From the NCBI RefSeq assembly GCF_020283565.1, contig NC_060063.1, forward strand, positions 45,158,856 to 45,222,855: 64,000 nucleotides of DNA, in the 5' to 3' direction. Below the pieces are notes generated by a model, which was not told the DNA's origin, ran no database searches, and saw nothing but the letters and a program-made list of their open reading frames with translations. A program made the translations under genes and the position numbers. This document shows, piece by piece, positions 11,822 to 24,244 of this stretch (position 1 is the stretch's first letter; each line of letters opens with the position of its first letter). The stretch comes from Trifolium pratense. Taxonomy: Eukaryota > Streptophyta > Magnoliopsida > Fabales > Fabaceae.

Positions 11822-12122
11822 TCAGTGTATTGAATTGGAAGTCAAGCCAACAAATCAAACTGCAAAATAAGAAAGTTCAGCAGAAAAACCAACATGATAA
11901 ATTTATGAAGCTATGAGGGTGATGATTCTGTTTAGACTATACGACGAAAGAACAAGCACCTCGACAATATAGTAGATTTATATCACATTCAAAACTGATT
12001 TTTGGTTTAATTAATCTCTAGGCTGTCTGACTATTTAAGAATATTTAAATAGGTCCCTAAACTAAAAATAGTTGTAATCAATATTTTTTTTAATTTTCTT
12101 TAATTAATATTAGTAATACTTA

Positions 12123-12372
12123 GGGTCCGTTTGACCTAGTTTTTTTTGAGCTTATGCAAATAGCTTATGCAATATAAATTATGTTTTATGTTATTTTATA
12201 AGTTTTAAGGATGTTATTTTATAAGTTCACACTAGTAAAAATTGTAATTTTATAAGTTATTTTATCATAAACTACCTTGACAAACTTATAATAATATATA
12301 AAAATTGCATAAATTATTTACATAAGTTCTAAATAAAAGAAGAAAAAAAAAGTCAGATCAAACATACCTTAC
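12123..12372. mobile_element. MITE of the 'agcttatgcaaata' family, copy 1
   Basis: It begins GGGTCCGTTTGACC and ends GGTCAAAC-like in inverse ('gtcagatcaaacatacc'). The interior carries 'gcttatgcaaatagc' and 'ataagttattttatcataaa'. Five relatives lie in this window: here, 14,706, 23,690, 43,030 and 48,470. Confidence 0.65.
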
Positions 12373-12699
12373 TCTAACTCTAGCCATCGCAACATTAATT
12401 AATATTAGTAACACTTACTCTAACCTCCACATTCCAAAAATAGATATTGACAAAGTTAGTTAAATCCGTTAAAAGAATTAAGAATGTATTTTGTTTAATT
12501 TGTCTTATATCTCTATATGTATCAATATATATGTCTTTGTCTCTCCTTCCATTTCTCTCCATCTCATCTTTTCATCCTTGAAATTAACAAAACTAAAACA
12601 GAGAAATTAAGGGAAGAGAAAATTAATCTCCTTCCTAACAACCACCTTCCCCTCCGGAAACGCACCAATTCCTCCTTTTTTTTCTGTTCCAAAAAAACC
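12373..12699 (+). promoter_or_regulatory. LBD gene upstream region and leader
   Basis: CT-rich leader with 'tctctccttccatttctctcc' immediately upstream, typical of plant 5' untranslated regions. In-frame codons extend back to 12517, but they encode low-complexity sequence unlike the LBD family, so they are treated as leader. Confidence 0.4.
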
Positions 12700-13765
12700 A
12701 TGAACAACATTAACATCAACAAAAACAACAACAACACAACTCAAGCTTGTGCTGCATGTAAATACCAACGTAGGAAATGTGCTCCTGATTGCATATTAGC
12801 ACCTTATTTTCCTCATGATCGTCAAAGACAATTCCTTAATGCACACAAATTATTTGGTGTTAGTAATATTAACAAAATCATTAAATATCTTGATCCTCCT
12901 CTAAAAGATCAAGCCATGAGAACAATCATTTATCAATCTGATATGCGGGCCAATGATCCTGTCGGCGGTTGTTATAAATATATTCAAGATCTTCAAGCTC
13001 AAATTGAATATTGTAAAATAGAACTTGATCTTGTTCTTCAACAACTCGCGGTTTATCGAGCACAACCTCATCAACAACAACCACAAGTGGTTAATTATGG
13101 TGATCAAGTTATTATGAATTCAGATTCATTGTTAGGTTTTTATAATCCATCTGGATCTGTTGTTCCGGCTACCGCGCCGGCTCATTATCATTACAATGTT
13201 CAACAACAAGTGGTTACACCATTACAAGAACATGAACAAGAACAATACCTTATGATGCATGAAAGTAATAGTAGTAGTATTAATAGTACTACTCCTTTGC
13301 AACAACATATTAATAATTGGGGGGCTATGCAAAATTCTATTTCTTTATCATCTTTGTCATTGCATGGACAAAGTAGTAATGCTAGTGATGAATATGATCA
13401 TAAGCCTACTCTTGATATACCTTGTGACGAAAGAAATGAATTAGGATTCGACTCCGGAGAAATACTTCACCACAGGTTTGTTTCTTTTATTTTATTTTTT
13501 TTAAGAACTTGTTTACAACATTTATCAGAAAAAGTTGCATTGCATTACCAACATAAATTAGTTGTCGAAGGAGATTAATTATAATAAATTATGATCAAGT
13601 TTTTGTCTTCATGATATTTGCAGTGATGAATCAGTTTTGTTTAAGATAGATGATGGATTAATTAAAGCAGAGGGTGGCTACATTCAAGAAACACAAGCTC
13701 AAGAACAAGATCATGATCTAAAAGGAGCAGCAACATTGTTTACTCTAACAAATTGTACTAGTTGA
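12700..13765 (+). CDS. LOB-domain (LBD/AS2-like) transcription factor
   Basis: Two exons, 12700-13475 and 13624-13765, give 305 residues. The LOB domain starts at residue 15 with the zinc-binding block C17-X2-C20-X6-C27-X3-C31 (CAACKYQRRKCAPDC). A GAS-like block follows (AHKLFGVSNINKII, Val for Ala in the GAS core), then the Gly-containing turn GGCYKYIQDLQ and a leucine-rich coiled region ending QLAVYR. The C-terminus is Gln/Asn/Ser-rich. LBD proteins are plant nuclear transcription factors that dimerise and control lateral-organ, root or pollen development. The wording KYQRRKC and HKLFGVSN is closest to the LBD22/LBD27 group, as far as memory allows. The first ATG matching the family is 12700. 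If the intron is retained the frame would end at 13578. Confidence 0.9.
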
Positions 13766-14370
13766 TGATCCAGGTGTTAATTAGTATAGATTGAAGATGT
13801 TTTGACATCTTTTTGTTGTCATTAGCCAGGATATTTTGAGGTTAAAATGAATAGATTAGGTTTATGTATTTGCTTCTCTTGAGCAATTTTTATTGATAGA
13901 TTGAATAAACATGTTTGGCTTATTTATCAAACATCAAATGCAAACACAAGTTATAACATAATCCATTTGCCCTCCAAACGCGAAATATAAACTTCGTTTT
14001 ATTCCATTACAAAATATCCGAACAATGGAATAATAATTTTATTCCATTCCGCTCACTCCATACTATTTTGTTTCATTCCACTCCGTTCATTATAACATAT
14101 TTATTAGTGTTAGGAACAGAAACAAGAGTTTCAAAACCTTTTTTTGATTTGCAATTGTTACATAAATTTTGGTACACATGATGAATGACATCTAAAGAAT
14201 GGGACAAGTTTTTATCTTAACCTATTGATGATGATAACTTGAATGAGACATGAACTTTCCCTATAACATTGTGAATGGTAGGCTTAGACCCCTCAGTTTA
14301 TACTTTAGCACCCTCCTCAATAAGTAGAAAACTGATGCAAAAAATTGCTTTCATCATTTGCTTAAGCAGG
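13766..14370. other. intergenic region between convergent LBD and CPN60 genes
   Basis: It holds the two 3' flanks. 13965-14100 carries a fragment with repeated 'attccattccgctcactcc' wording that looks like part of a small transposon. No further gene was seen. Confidence 0.35.
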
Positions 14371-17300
14371 TTAGTAGTCCAAATCATCCATATCTGGCAC
14401 TCTTTGGGGAGGTTTATTTTTGTCATTCGGACTTTCCACAATAGATGCCTCGGTTGTCGTCAGTAGCAACGACACACTGCATCAAGGCAAAAAATAGTTT
14501 AACATATAATAATACATGATATATGCCGAGAAAAATTGCGATATGATGATATAATTTTACCTGGCAGCATCTGCCAAAGCTGTTCTAACAACTTTAACAG
14601 GGTCTATAATTCCGGCTTTCACCATATCAACATAGGTTCCTGTTTTAGCATAACAAGCATCGTAAACAAACCTTTTTATTGCAGTATAATTTTTTAGATA
14701 TTTAAGGCCCATTTGGATTAGCTTATTGTTGAACTTATGAAAAATAGCTTATGCATATAAATAAGCTTTTATGTTAATGCATAATCACTAGCGAAAATTG
14801 TATTTTTATAAGCTGTTTTTTCATAAACTATCTTGACAAGCTTATGAATAATACATAAAAAGCTTATTTACTTCCATAAGCTCAAATTTGCTGATCCAAA
14901 CGTTCCCTTTATTCTCAAATCTGAAGGTATATCATTAACACGACAGCAAATGATAATCACAATAGACTCCATGCATCTCATACGTAAAAGGGTTACTAAC
15001 CTTTAGCAGCATCAAAACCCAAATTAAGATTATCTTGTTCCAACAATTTGCTGTGAACTAAAGTACCATCATAACCAGCATTTGAAGCTATTGTATATGT
15101 TGGTGCCTATGAAAAGTAGTAAGCATTATTAGAAATAAAGAAAATTTTCCAGGAAAAGAAGTCAAAATAGAGAAGGGTCTTTATGTGACAAAAAAAAGTA
15201 GTGCGCAGCAACAGCACAACCTTGAGTGCATTCTGAATAATCTGTACTCCTCTTCTCTCATCCTCATTTTTAGTTTCAAGGTTCTCCAAGACTTTGCTAG
15301 CGTATAAGAGAGCAACTCCACCACCTTAAGAAAACAATTACATATCGACTTTTAATAGATGAGCATGTGATCAAAATATTGCGAACAAGAATATGAAGTA
15401 CATGACACTCGTCTCACACTAACTCTGCATATTTGGTATCCAATCAGAAAGGGCAAAACTAAGTTACCTGGAACAATACCCTCCTCCACGGCTGCTCTAG
15501 TTGCATTTAAAGCATCTGTTACCCTATCTTTTCTTTCGCCAACTTCTGCCTCACTAGCCCCACCAACCTGCAGATGTTTAGATTCATTTTCTATGTGAGG
15601 TCACGAATATAACTCGAACATTACAAAATAGTGGTTTTAAGGATGAATGACAAACTTTGAAAACAGCGACACCGCCAGAGAGTTTTGATAGCCGTTCTTG
15701 TGCCTTTTCTTTATCGAATGTTGCAGAACTCTTCTCCATGGCTTCTCTCAGCTACAAAATGATATTTTCTCATTAAATATCATAAAAGTACACAAATTAT
15801 AATTGTTGAACCCTTTTTATCAACAGCCTTCTATAAATGGTTTAATTTAAGAACTAGCAATATTTTCATTCAAGAACAAAATAAAGTACTATTAAAAATT
15901 TAGTACTTTCAAAAACCAAAAAAAAAAAAAAAAAAACCAGGGGAAAAGATTGAAAAAATACCTGTGAACATCTCTCTTCAATAAACTTCTTATCCCCACC
16001 ACCATGTAGAACAATAGTGTCATCAATGGAGACAGTAATCTGTTGCACATTGAATTAGATATTTCTGTAAGACCTTATGATTAGAGTAACCAAATAATAG
16101 TTAGGTTGGTTCAAGCCACATGCCTTTTTTGCAGTGCCAAGCATTTCAGGTCGAACTTTGTCAAGAGTTATGCCGCGCTCTTCTGTGATGACCTGTTTTC
16201 AAATTCATTGTGATAATTTTCAGCATGATAAGTAGTAGAGAATCATCGTTGAATACCAATACAACCATAAAAGGAGCCCAAACACAATAACTGATTAGTA
16301 TTATAAAGATAGAGAATCACCTCTCCTCCGGTAAGAATTGCAAGATCATCTAGACTTGCTCTTCTATTATCCCCAAAACCAGGAGCTTTTATAGCACAAA
16401 CCTACAATACAAGAAACTTGAAATAAGGTGGAAAACAAATATATACAAATTCAAGTAACTTGAGAATAGATCAAGTTCCAAGTAGCCCAGAAATATACAG
16501 GGCAAGCACGGAATTACTTATAACTTGCAGATCCATAAATAAAACTAAAATTTAGCAAACACACTGACTAGAAAAAAAATGAGGCAAGATACTCACTTCA
16601 AATATACCAACTGAATATCCATCTATGGTACACTATGCATTTATTAGAGAAAACATATTTCACTTGTTATTTCTAAAGGTTTTATGACAACACATTTCGA
16701 TTGGAATTTGGAACACTTTTACACCAATGATCACATATGAAATAAGAAGGTGATGACTGCAAACTAACAATGCACAGTTCAAGCTACCCCATTTTGGAGA
16801 TATTAGTATAGAGACATCATTGTCTTTATTTTGTTTGAATTGGACATTACATTTTCTATCTCAACAATATTGTGATTAATCTAACTTGCTAACCACTTAC
16901 CCTCGAGTAACATCCAACATAAAAAAGAAAGCAAAATCCAAGTTGCATGTAACATCAACAAAGAACACCAACTATATGTACATAGATTATGAGTTACTAA
17001 TACAATAATCAGAAATTATCAGAGGTGACAACAAAACCAGCAACCAAGTAAGTAGGACCAAGAGGTAGGAAATATAACCAAAATGAACGCATTAATCACC
17101 TTAAGCCCAGCACGATGCTTGTTAAGTATGAGCAGAGCCAATGCATCACTATCAACATCTTCCGCAACAACTAGGAGTGGTCTTTTGTTCTGAATAAAAT
17201 TAAAATAAAAAACTAAATAATGAGAATCTTCAAAATGTAGATGAAAATAAGCACAATGAATCGAGGTTAGCTTATATACCACTACTGACAGCTCCAATAC

Positions 17301-20300
17301 TTTCAATACCGAATTCATGTCTGAAATTTTCTTGTCATGGATGAGGATAAAGGGATTCTCCAATTCCTAACAAAATCAAAATCACCTTTAATAATATCAC
17401 AAATAAAAATTAAACAAGTTGAATGAAGCCTTTTATTTATATGACATGCATCATATACAACTGAATAAACCAATCTTTTACATTTGACTGATTGATTCTA
17501 TGGCTTATCGAAAACCATCAGAACACATATCAATAAAATATCATAACTAACATTGAAAAATGAAAATAGCCTTCAACATGTAATGAGTCAAAACACTACT
17601 CCCTCCGTCCCAAATTATAAGGGAAAAAAGCCCATTTTTTTTGTCCCAAATTATAAGAGAAAAAATCATTTTCAAAAATGTTTTTTCCTTATTTTCATAA
17701 AATTAAATGCAAATTGCATTTAATTTCTTCTCTCTCTCATTTTCTCAATAAACAACAACCAATAAAAATTGTTTTTACATCTTCTTATGCAACTTATTCC
17801 AAGGAAAACCCACAAAAACATACTTCAAATTCTCATGTTTTACTTTTTCTTAATAAGTGTGATTTTTTTATTTTCCCTTATAATTTGGGACGGAGGGAGT
17901 ATATCCTTAACAAATGATCATATCACATGATTATAGGAAGAAAAACAACAAGGTCTCTTTTATAAAGGCATCAATTTTGTAGACAAAGGAGATTTTGTAA
18001 TACATACTAGCAATAAGAAGAAAGAAATTCCACAAAATATATCATCATCAAATGCTTATCAAAGTAAATAAATTCTACAAAGACATGGTAAAGCATTTTT
18101 TGAGAATGTTTGTCATCTGTTAGTGACAATAGAGTAAGTCTACGCTTACACATTTCTGGGTCTTCTGATCAGTAATAAAATATGGAGATATGTAGCCTCT
18201 ACTTAACTTCATTCCTTCTACAACTTCCAACTCATTATCCAGAGTGTTCCCATCCTGAAAACTTTAAAATCTTAGGCAACCAGAACTAAAACTTTGTCAA
18301 TAAAACAAGTTCAGCAAAATAGATAAATGTTCTTACCGCAACAGTAATGACTCCTTCCTTCCCAACTTTCTCCATTGCTCTTGCTATCAATTCACCAATA
18401 TCACGCTCTCCATTTGCAGATATAGTACCAACCTACTAGTCATATAAAATCAATGAATAGACAGTAGCAAACTATTTAAAAACAGTACAACGAATAGCGC
18501 TACACATATCAATTAGGAAGACAATTACAAGTATGGCCTGATTTTTGTCGAATAAAAAGAGTTATATATGTATCAGGTAAATCAACTGCAAGCGTTTGAC
18601 GGCAGCGGCAAAATTATTCAATGCCTATAGATCTAAAATTCATTATAGGAGGCAAGTAGACAAGCATTGTATTGTAAATCAATTTTCTTAGCCAAAATTC
18701 ATTTAGTAACATTAAAGTTTTCTTGAGAATTCCTTGCACCTGGGTTATCTCTTCTGGTGTACTTATCCTCACTGCTCTGCTTTTCAAATCCTTAAGTACA
18801 GCATCAACTGCTTTATTTATTCCATTACGCAAATCCATAACATTTACACCAGCAGCAATTGATTTGCATCCTTCTATGAGTATTGCCTGAGTCAAAACAG
18901 TTGCACAAGTTGTACCTGAAAGAAGAGAAGAAAAATTGGTTTGTAAGATCAGAAGGAATTAAAACTTAAAAGTGCTACATATATATAAAATATAACTTAT
19001 GAACTATGGTCATCTCTATGTTTTCCGCCGAACATGCAATGGGTTGGAAAATATAAAAAGATATTATTTGCAAACAACTTAGAATATTTGATAATTTAAG
19101 AAATTCAATCGAAGAGTCATAGTAATATTTGATATAGTTAAGAAATAACTTATGATCACTTATGCAAACGTGTTGTTTGAACTTTTTTTTTTAACGGCAA
19201 ATATATTATTAACGAGGTCTCTACAGAAGACGAACAGAGACATGTTTTTGAACTTGATAGAACAAATCTGAAAAACTATGAGTTTATGACTACTTTTATA
19301 GACAAGTCTGTATTACTTCCCCTGAGATTGAAATAAATTATTGTTTTTGGCTTACAAAAAGCCTCTTCTAGGACTTGTGCTATGTTATAAATGAAAATCA
19401 TATTATCAATAAACACTCATAGGATGTTTTCGAGGTAATGTTTTTGAAAGAAAGGTACTCACCGTCTCCTGCAGCAGTGTTGGTAGCCTTGGCCACCTGT
19501 TTGATCAATTCAGCACCAACATTTTTGGCTTTGTCTTTAAATTTGATACTTTTGGCTACGGTGACACCATCCTTCGTGACTCTGGGACTCCTATTACTTT
19601 TCTCAATTATCACATTTCGACCCTAGCTCAATCAATTCAAAACACAAGAAAATAAAGTTACTCTCCACCATCACTTCAAATTGTCAAATTATCGGCTCAA
19701 CATTCCTAATCCAAATCACATTTCAACTCTTACAAACAAAAATGAACATATTAAAACCTAATACTAACATCCATTGACCAACCCATACGGTACAATTTGC
19801 AACAAGCATGTGTAAGAAATAAGAACAAAAATTGGATTCAACAACAAAACAAGGCTGTAACCTATGTAGCACATTTAGATTGAAGGCGTGTCTGAAGGCG
19901 TAGCACATTTAGATTGAAGGCGGAGTCAGGTGTCGGTGACCGTCTGATCAAGATCGGACGGTCCTAATTTAAGTCCAGAATTATTGCAATTATTAAATAA
20001 AAATCAAATTTACTTTTTTGTGTCCAATCTTAATCAAACTACCTGACTTCATCAAATCACCAACTGCATAGAATCCATTTCCTTCTTGTGTTTGTTTGTC
20101 AGACACCGACAAATGTACTTACATTCAATCACTCCCATTTTCTCATATTATTTACCGGTGTCGACGTGTCACGGAACTTCATAGGAAGTACTAGATGTAA
20201 TAATGAACGAGTAGTAAAAAGTAAAGTACTACAAAACAAGACAATACCTTGGGTCCCATGGTAACTTTAACAGCCTCAGCAACCTCAGAAACACCTTGAA

Positions 20301-20641
20301 GCATAGCAGCACGAGCCCCAACTCCAAAGTTTATATCTTTCGCCACATAATTTCTTCTTAACAATACCCCATTATACACCTGCCCCAAAAATTCACCATT
20401 TTTATTCAAATAACAATAATTGCACAATCAAATCAAACAAAAACAAAACTGAGATACACCCCACAATGCAAATTCAATAAAAATTCACACTTTACAGTTC
20501 AAAACAAACAAACAAACAAATAATTAAGTGCTTAAAAAAATAGGAACAAAACACTAAGATTAATTATTGTCTTACGAGGTTCTTGTTCTTTGGGGACGAA
20601 GAAGCTATAGATGAAGCTAATTTGGAAGCAAATCGATACAT
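14371..20641 (-). CDS. mitochondrial chaperonin CPN60 (HSP60), HSP60-3A / CPN60-like 2 type
   Basis: Seventeen exons read from high to low coordinate: 20641-20576, 20379-20248, 19622-19463, 18915-18740, 18432-18337, 18254-18150, 17366-17280, 17189-17100, 16401-16321, 16192-16124, 16039-15962, 15751-15656, 15567-15468, 15324-15221, 15106-15001, 14639-14561 and 14476-14371. Together they give 1731 nt and 576 residues, the normal length. The N-terminus ([11 protein letters not shown], then [11 protein letters not shown]) is basic and Ser-rich like a mitochondrial presequence. Chaperonin signatures include [23 protein letters not shown], the apical [11 protein letters not shown] and [12 protein letters not shown]. 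It folds imported proteins in the matrix as a ring with CPN10 and ATP. The C-terminus ends PDMDDLDY and lacks the Gly-Met tail of most HSP60s. Intron 10 begins with GC, not GT. Confidence 0.93.
14706..14910. mobile_element. MITE of the 'agcttatgcaaata' family, copy 2, in a CPN60 intron
   Basis: The left end 'ggcccatttggattagctta' is mirrored at the right by 'gctgatccaaacgttccc'. The interior repeats 'ataagctttt' and 'ataagctgtttt' symmetrically. It lies in the intron between the 16th and 15th exons. Confidence 0.65.
17599..17899. mobile_element. Stowaway MITE in a CPN60 intron
   Basis: It starts CTCCCTCCGTCCCAAATTAT and ends in the exact inverse, with TA on each side (17597-17598 and 17900-17901). 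It has the same terminal core as the mariner element at 1239-3083, so a mariner transposase probably mobilised both. Confidence 0.85.
19185..19246 (-). mobile_element. 5'-truncated LINE 3' end in a CPN60 intron
   Basis: On the minus strand the 62-bp insert ends 'aatatatttgccgtt' followed by a poly(A) run, a tail familiar from plant LINEs. A 9-bp direct repeat TTTGAACTT flanks it (19176-19184 and 19247-19255). Extreme 5' truncation is the usual fate of LINE copies. Confidence 0.6.
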
Positions 20642-20781
20642 TGGAGTTGCAGAAACAGGAAATTGGGAATGTGAGATTAGAGAAAGGAAGAAGAAGTGGA
20701 AAATAGGGCTTTAGAGTGAAAAAAAGGGTTTAAGCAAATTTTTTTTTGTTTTCTGGAAACTTCCTCTTCTTTGCTATGTTC

Positions 20782-20787
20782 GGCCCA
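20782..20787 (-). promoter_or_regulatory. site II-like TGGGCC element upstream of CPN60
   Basis: TGGGCC on the minus strand, about 140 bp upstream of the CPN60 start codon. Site II (TGGGCC/T) boxes are common in promoters of plant mitochondrial and ribosomal protein genes. A single copy is weak evidence. Confidence 0.35.
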
Positions 20788-20829
20788 TCATATCATCAGT
20801 AAATTTCAAAAGGACTTATCTCCAAGAGT

Positions 20830-21720
20830 ATTTCTTTTCGCGCCCCCTACTATTTCTCATGCGTTCTATAAAATAACTAAAATATTCCTCTTGCTATTTA
20901 AGTAGCGGATTCAGTTCGCAGGTTATGTAGCGGGTTATAAATTCAATTGTTTTCTGATTGCAAACTCTTTTATTGTCCGGTTTTATATTTATTTTAATAT
21001 TGATCACATTAGAATAAAATCGAAGGACCTGGTGAATATCGCATAGGAAATGAAGCTAGTAATCCCGAACGAATGACGGTATGCTAGGGCCAATATGTGA
21101 CCATTAAATTCAGTATCTAAGGCCTTAGTATAGGATTAGAATGCACGATAATTTCTACCTAAACAGAGTTATAACTAGTTAGAGGCACACATGACGACTT
21201 ATGACACATGGAGCCACTAAGGTAATGATACCAACGTTTTTAACAAAAAAGTGGAACCTAGGACGATGATACTTAAATAGAGTAAGGGTAACCACTAACT
21301 AGGCCCTGCACAGTTTGTAATAGAAATATGAAAAGATATTGCTTCGAACCTATTTTCAATAGTCCATTTCCTAATAGGGGGAAACAAGGGAATAACCACC
21401 AAGCAGGAGTAAGGGAGGAATCCGACCACGCTTAACCACCCCGTGTAGTCACACACACCATTTACTTTTCTGTCATTTAATTTATGTCTTTACTTTCCTG
21501 TCATTTACTGTTACCCGCAAAGATACTTTTCAAACAAACAAAGCGAAGACAACTATCCATATTCGTAAGCGAAACTAGTAACTTTGGCACAATCCCTGTG
21601 GAGAACGATAAACTTAACACTTTATTACTTGGTAGCAATTCTATGCACTTACAGAACCATCGTCAGTCCTTCAATATATTTTTATACTAATATTAATTTG
21701 ATGGTTATCCAACTCGGTAA
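20830..21720. other. degenerate LTR-retrotransposon-like sequence
   Basis: The phrase 'aatccctgtggagaacgata' near 21,590 followed by 'ttattacttgg' and 'tgcacttac' resembles the leader/LTR region of plant Ty3/gypsy elements. No gag or pol coding and no LTR pair were found, so it is at most a remnant. Confidence 0.3.
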
Positions 21721-22202
21721 TCATTATACACTCACTTGTTAAGTTTATTGAAAAATGGTTGATTAAAAACAATATTAAAAAATGGATGCATAAAAAAATG
21801 AATTTTTTTCTTATAATAAGTGTATAGAAAATATAAAACTGCTATGTTTTTTCATAGAAAAAAAATTCTATATCTTTTCTAAGAAAAAATAAATATTTTT
21901 TTGGTAGAGTTAATCAGGAGATTTTGATTCAAAGGAAATGTCAATATCTAAAAAACAACACATGGTTATTTTTATTTTTTTTACAAACTTAAGATCTTAA
22001 ATTAAATTAGTGCCAAACATATTATTTAGAAGAATTTGTTGCAAAGATACATGCGAGATTACTAAAAGAATTTTTTTTTTTATAGAGAATCAAAATTCTA
22101 TTTTTTTTTCTTTGATATACAAATTTTATATATTTTTTCAATATTTCAACGCAAAAATATTTAACACCCACAATAGTGCTATTTCTAAGTATTCCAAGCA
22201 CA

Positions 22203-22257
22203 AAACATGGTATATTAGTTTTTTTTTTTTTTTTACATGAAACATGGTATATTAGTT
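22203..22257 (-). mobile_element. minimal poly(A) retroposed insertion, 18-bp direct repeat
   Basis: AAACATGGTATATTAGTT is present at 22203-22220 and again, exactly, at 22240-22257. Between them are only T14 and ACATG (CATGT plus A14 on the minus strand). This is the structure expected of a target-site duplication around a retroposed tail. Confidence 0.7.
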
Positions 22258-22304
22258 ATGTAAGGGAACTTGTATTTTGAAAACACAGATGCTGAATTTG
22301 TTTG

Positions 22305-22350
22305 TCTCTATCTGTTGTTTTTTTTTTTGAACCAATCTCTATCTGTTGTT
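22305..22350 (-). mobile_element. minimal poly(A) retroposed insertion, 15-bp direct repeat
   Basis: TCTCTATCTGTTGTT occurs at 22305-22319 and 22336-22350. The 16-base insert is T9 followed by GAACCAA (TTGGTTC plus A9 on the minus strand). Confidence 0.65.
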
Positions 22351-22770
22351 ATTCTTCTCTACTTTGATCATTTTAACAATTGATACTCCACCTATTTTTA
22401 ATTCTTTGCATTGAATCGTTAAAAAGCAATTCAGTTGATTCTGCAATTTTTAATTATTTGTAATGTCTCATAAAAAAAATATGCAGATTAAAAGAAATGT
22501 TATATAAAGGAAAAAATAACAAAAGTGCAAACTTAGTTCGATCAAAAGCAACTATACAATAAAACCATTAACATAGGAAAATAGGTGATACACTAGAATC
22601 AATTCACGATTGGTTATACTATCACTTTTTATTGACTTTCTTTCGTTCAATAATTTTTACCCTCGCTCACTTTCCTCTAACTTTCTTTTGGATTCCAAAC
22701 AAATCATTTAATCACAACTCACAAGTTCCTTTGAGAATTTATTTTATGTGCAGACAAGTTTTCCGACACA

Positions 22771-23200
22771 TGACGATCCGGTGGATCGTGGATGAGACTC
22801 TGATACCATCTTAGAATCGAGAGTTAGACCTAACTTATACTTATAAAATTCACTTGTAAAGTGATGATTACTCTCACTTAATTATAAACACATATTCATG
22901 TCATATCATAATCAATGTGTAACTTCTTAACAATAATGTTATTCTAAGATTTGTGCGGCGTCCACCACTTCATTCAAGACTTGGCATGGTCCAATTGCAT
23001 TCCTTACCCACCCACGGGTTATTGATTTTACTTTTGACAAAAATTTCCCTACTCACGTCACTTTAAGTCTTATTCCTAGCTTTCATGTCCTCTGTCTACG
23101 AGCTATTGCTGTATATGGTAACATAGGAATATGTTCATGGGTCACCTACGAGACCAGATTCTCTCCCATAATAGGAGAGTCCAGTTAAGTCTGGATCATT
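22771..23200. repeat. remnant of a dispersed legume repeat
   Basis: Phrases such as 'gtggatgagactctgatacc' and 'ggcgtccaccacttcattcaagacttggc' match in style the repeat fragments at 1-66 and 34.1-34.4 kb. No coding sequence is evident. Confidence 0.3.
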
Positions 23201-23269
23201 AATTTATTTATTTTTTTTAAATAATTTTTTTTTGAAAATAATAATATGTATTGTTATGTTTGTGATAAA

Positions 23270-24015
23270 CTAGTCATTCACCCGTACGATGTACCAGTAA
23301 ATTATGTATAATCATATTTTATAATATTGATAACAAAAATGTTTTTTATTGGAATAATTATCAAAACTTGAAAATGCAACATAAAAATTAAAAAAAAATG
23401 AGATATAGGAATGTGAATTAATTATATTGAAATAGGAATTTGAAACCTTTTTCAAGTGTTAATATTTACAATTAATTAATAAAAAATTGACAAAATGCTT
23501 AAAAAAAAGGCAGAAGATTAGGCGCTATATTTAAGAAGGAAAACTTGTTTTGTGTCTTAATATATAAATAAAAGGATGCCCCATTTTTTATATAAATCAT
23601 ATAATTTGAAAGAAAAGTTAAAGAATATACTTTGATACTAACTTTTAATTCTTCAAATAGATTTTACTATTAAGATCTAAGAGTCTAAGGTATCGTTTGA
23701 CCTGATTTTTTTTTCCTCTTATTTAGAGCTTATGCAAACAATTTATGCAATTTTTATATATTATTATAAGTTTGTCAACGTAGTTTATGATAAAATAGTT
23801 TATAAAATTACAATTTTCACTAGTGTGAACTTATAAAATAGCATAAAATCTAATTTATATCGTATAAGCTGTTTGCATAAGCTTAAAAAAAGCTGGGCCA
23901 AACGGACCCTAAGTCTATTTTAAAATTTAGTTATAATAATTATTTATTTTATTTATTTATTTTAACGCACGCACGCATGCACATGTGAGTGCATGTCTGC
24001 ACATACACACTAAGT
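23270..24015 (-). mobile_element. Helitron-like element A (3' end at 23270)
   Basis: Read on the minus strand it ends with a short hairpin (ACTGGTAC ... GTACGGGT), then GAATGA, CTAG, and a T outside the element. CTAG preceded by a hairpin with insertion beside T is the hallmark of Helitron 3' ends. The body matches element B at 25,225 along its length, down to the CA/CG-rich microsatellite and 'cacacactaagtaaaa'. A MITE is nested inside at 23,690-23,911. The 5' terminus was not identified with certainty. Confidence 0.6.
23690..23911. mobile_element. MITE of the 'agcttatgcaaata' family, copy 3, nested in Helitron A
   Basis: The left end 'ggtatcgtttgacc' is mirrored by 'gggccaaacggaccc' at the right. 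The interior carries 'agcttatgcaaacaa' and 'ataagctgtttgcataagct'. It is absent from Helitron B, so it inserted after the copies separated. Confidence 0.65.
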
Positions 24016-24244
24016 AAAAAAAAAGATGGTGCCCCTAAAATTTTAGTTTCATTCGCTTCTCTCGAACACCCTCTGAAACCTTAAAAAAAACAAAAATCTT
24101 CATCTATATCATGTTGAACTCCCCTTATACCTTCCAAAAAACAAAAATTATCATAATTGGAATTGAATTTTTATATCAACCACCTCTTTATAGCACTTTA
24201 TTTAACTTTAACTAATTGAGGTTTTTTTTTCTTTTTGTGCCTAG

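Larger units (their letters stand above)
21721..22770. other. AT-rich intergenic DNA with two tiny insertions
   Basis: No coding region. Two poly(T) micro-insertions with direct repeats are listed separately. Confidence 0.35.

Noticed and set aside
12517..12699. Upstream in-frame extension of the LBD gene (61 codons)
   Set aside because: CT-rich leader sequence with no family similarity; the conserved protein starts at 12700.
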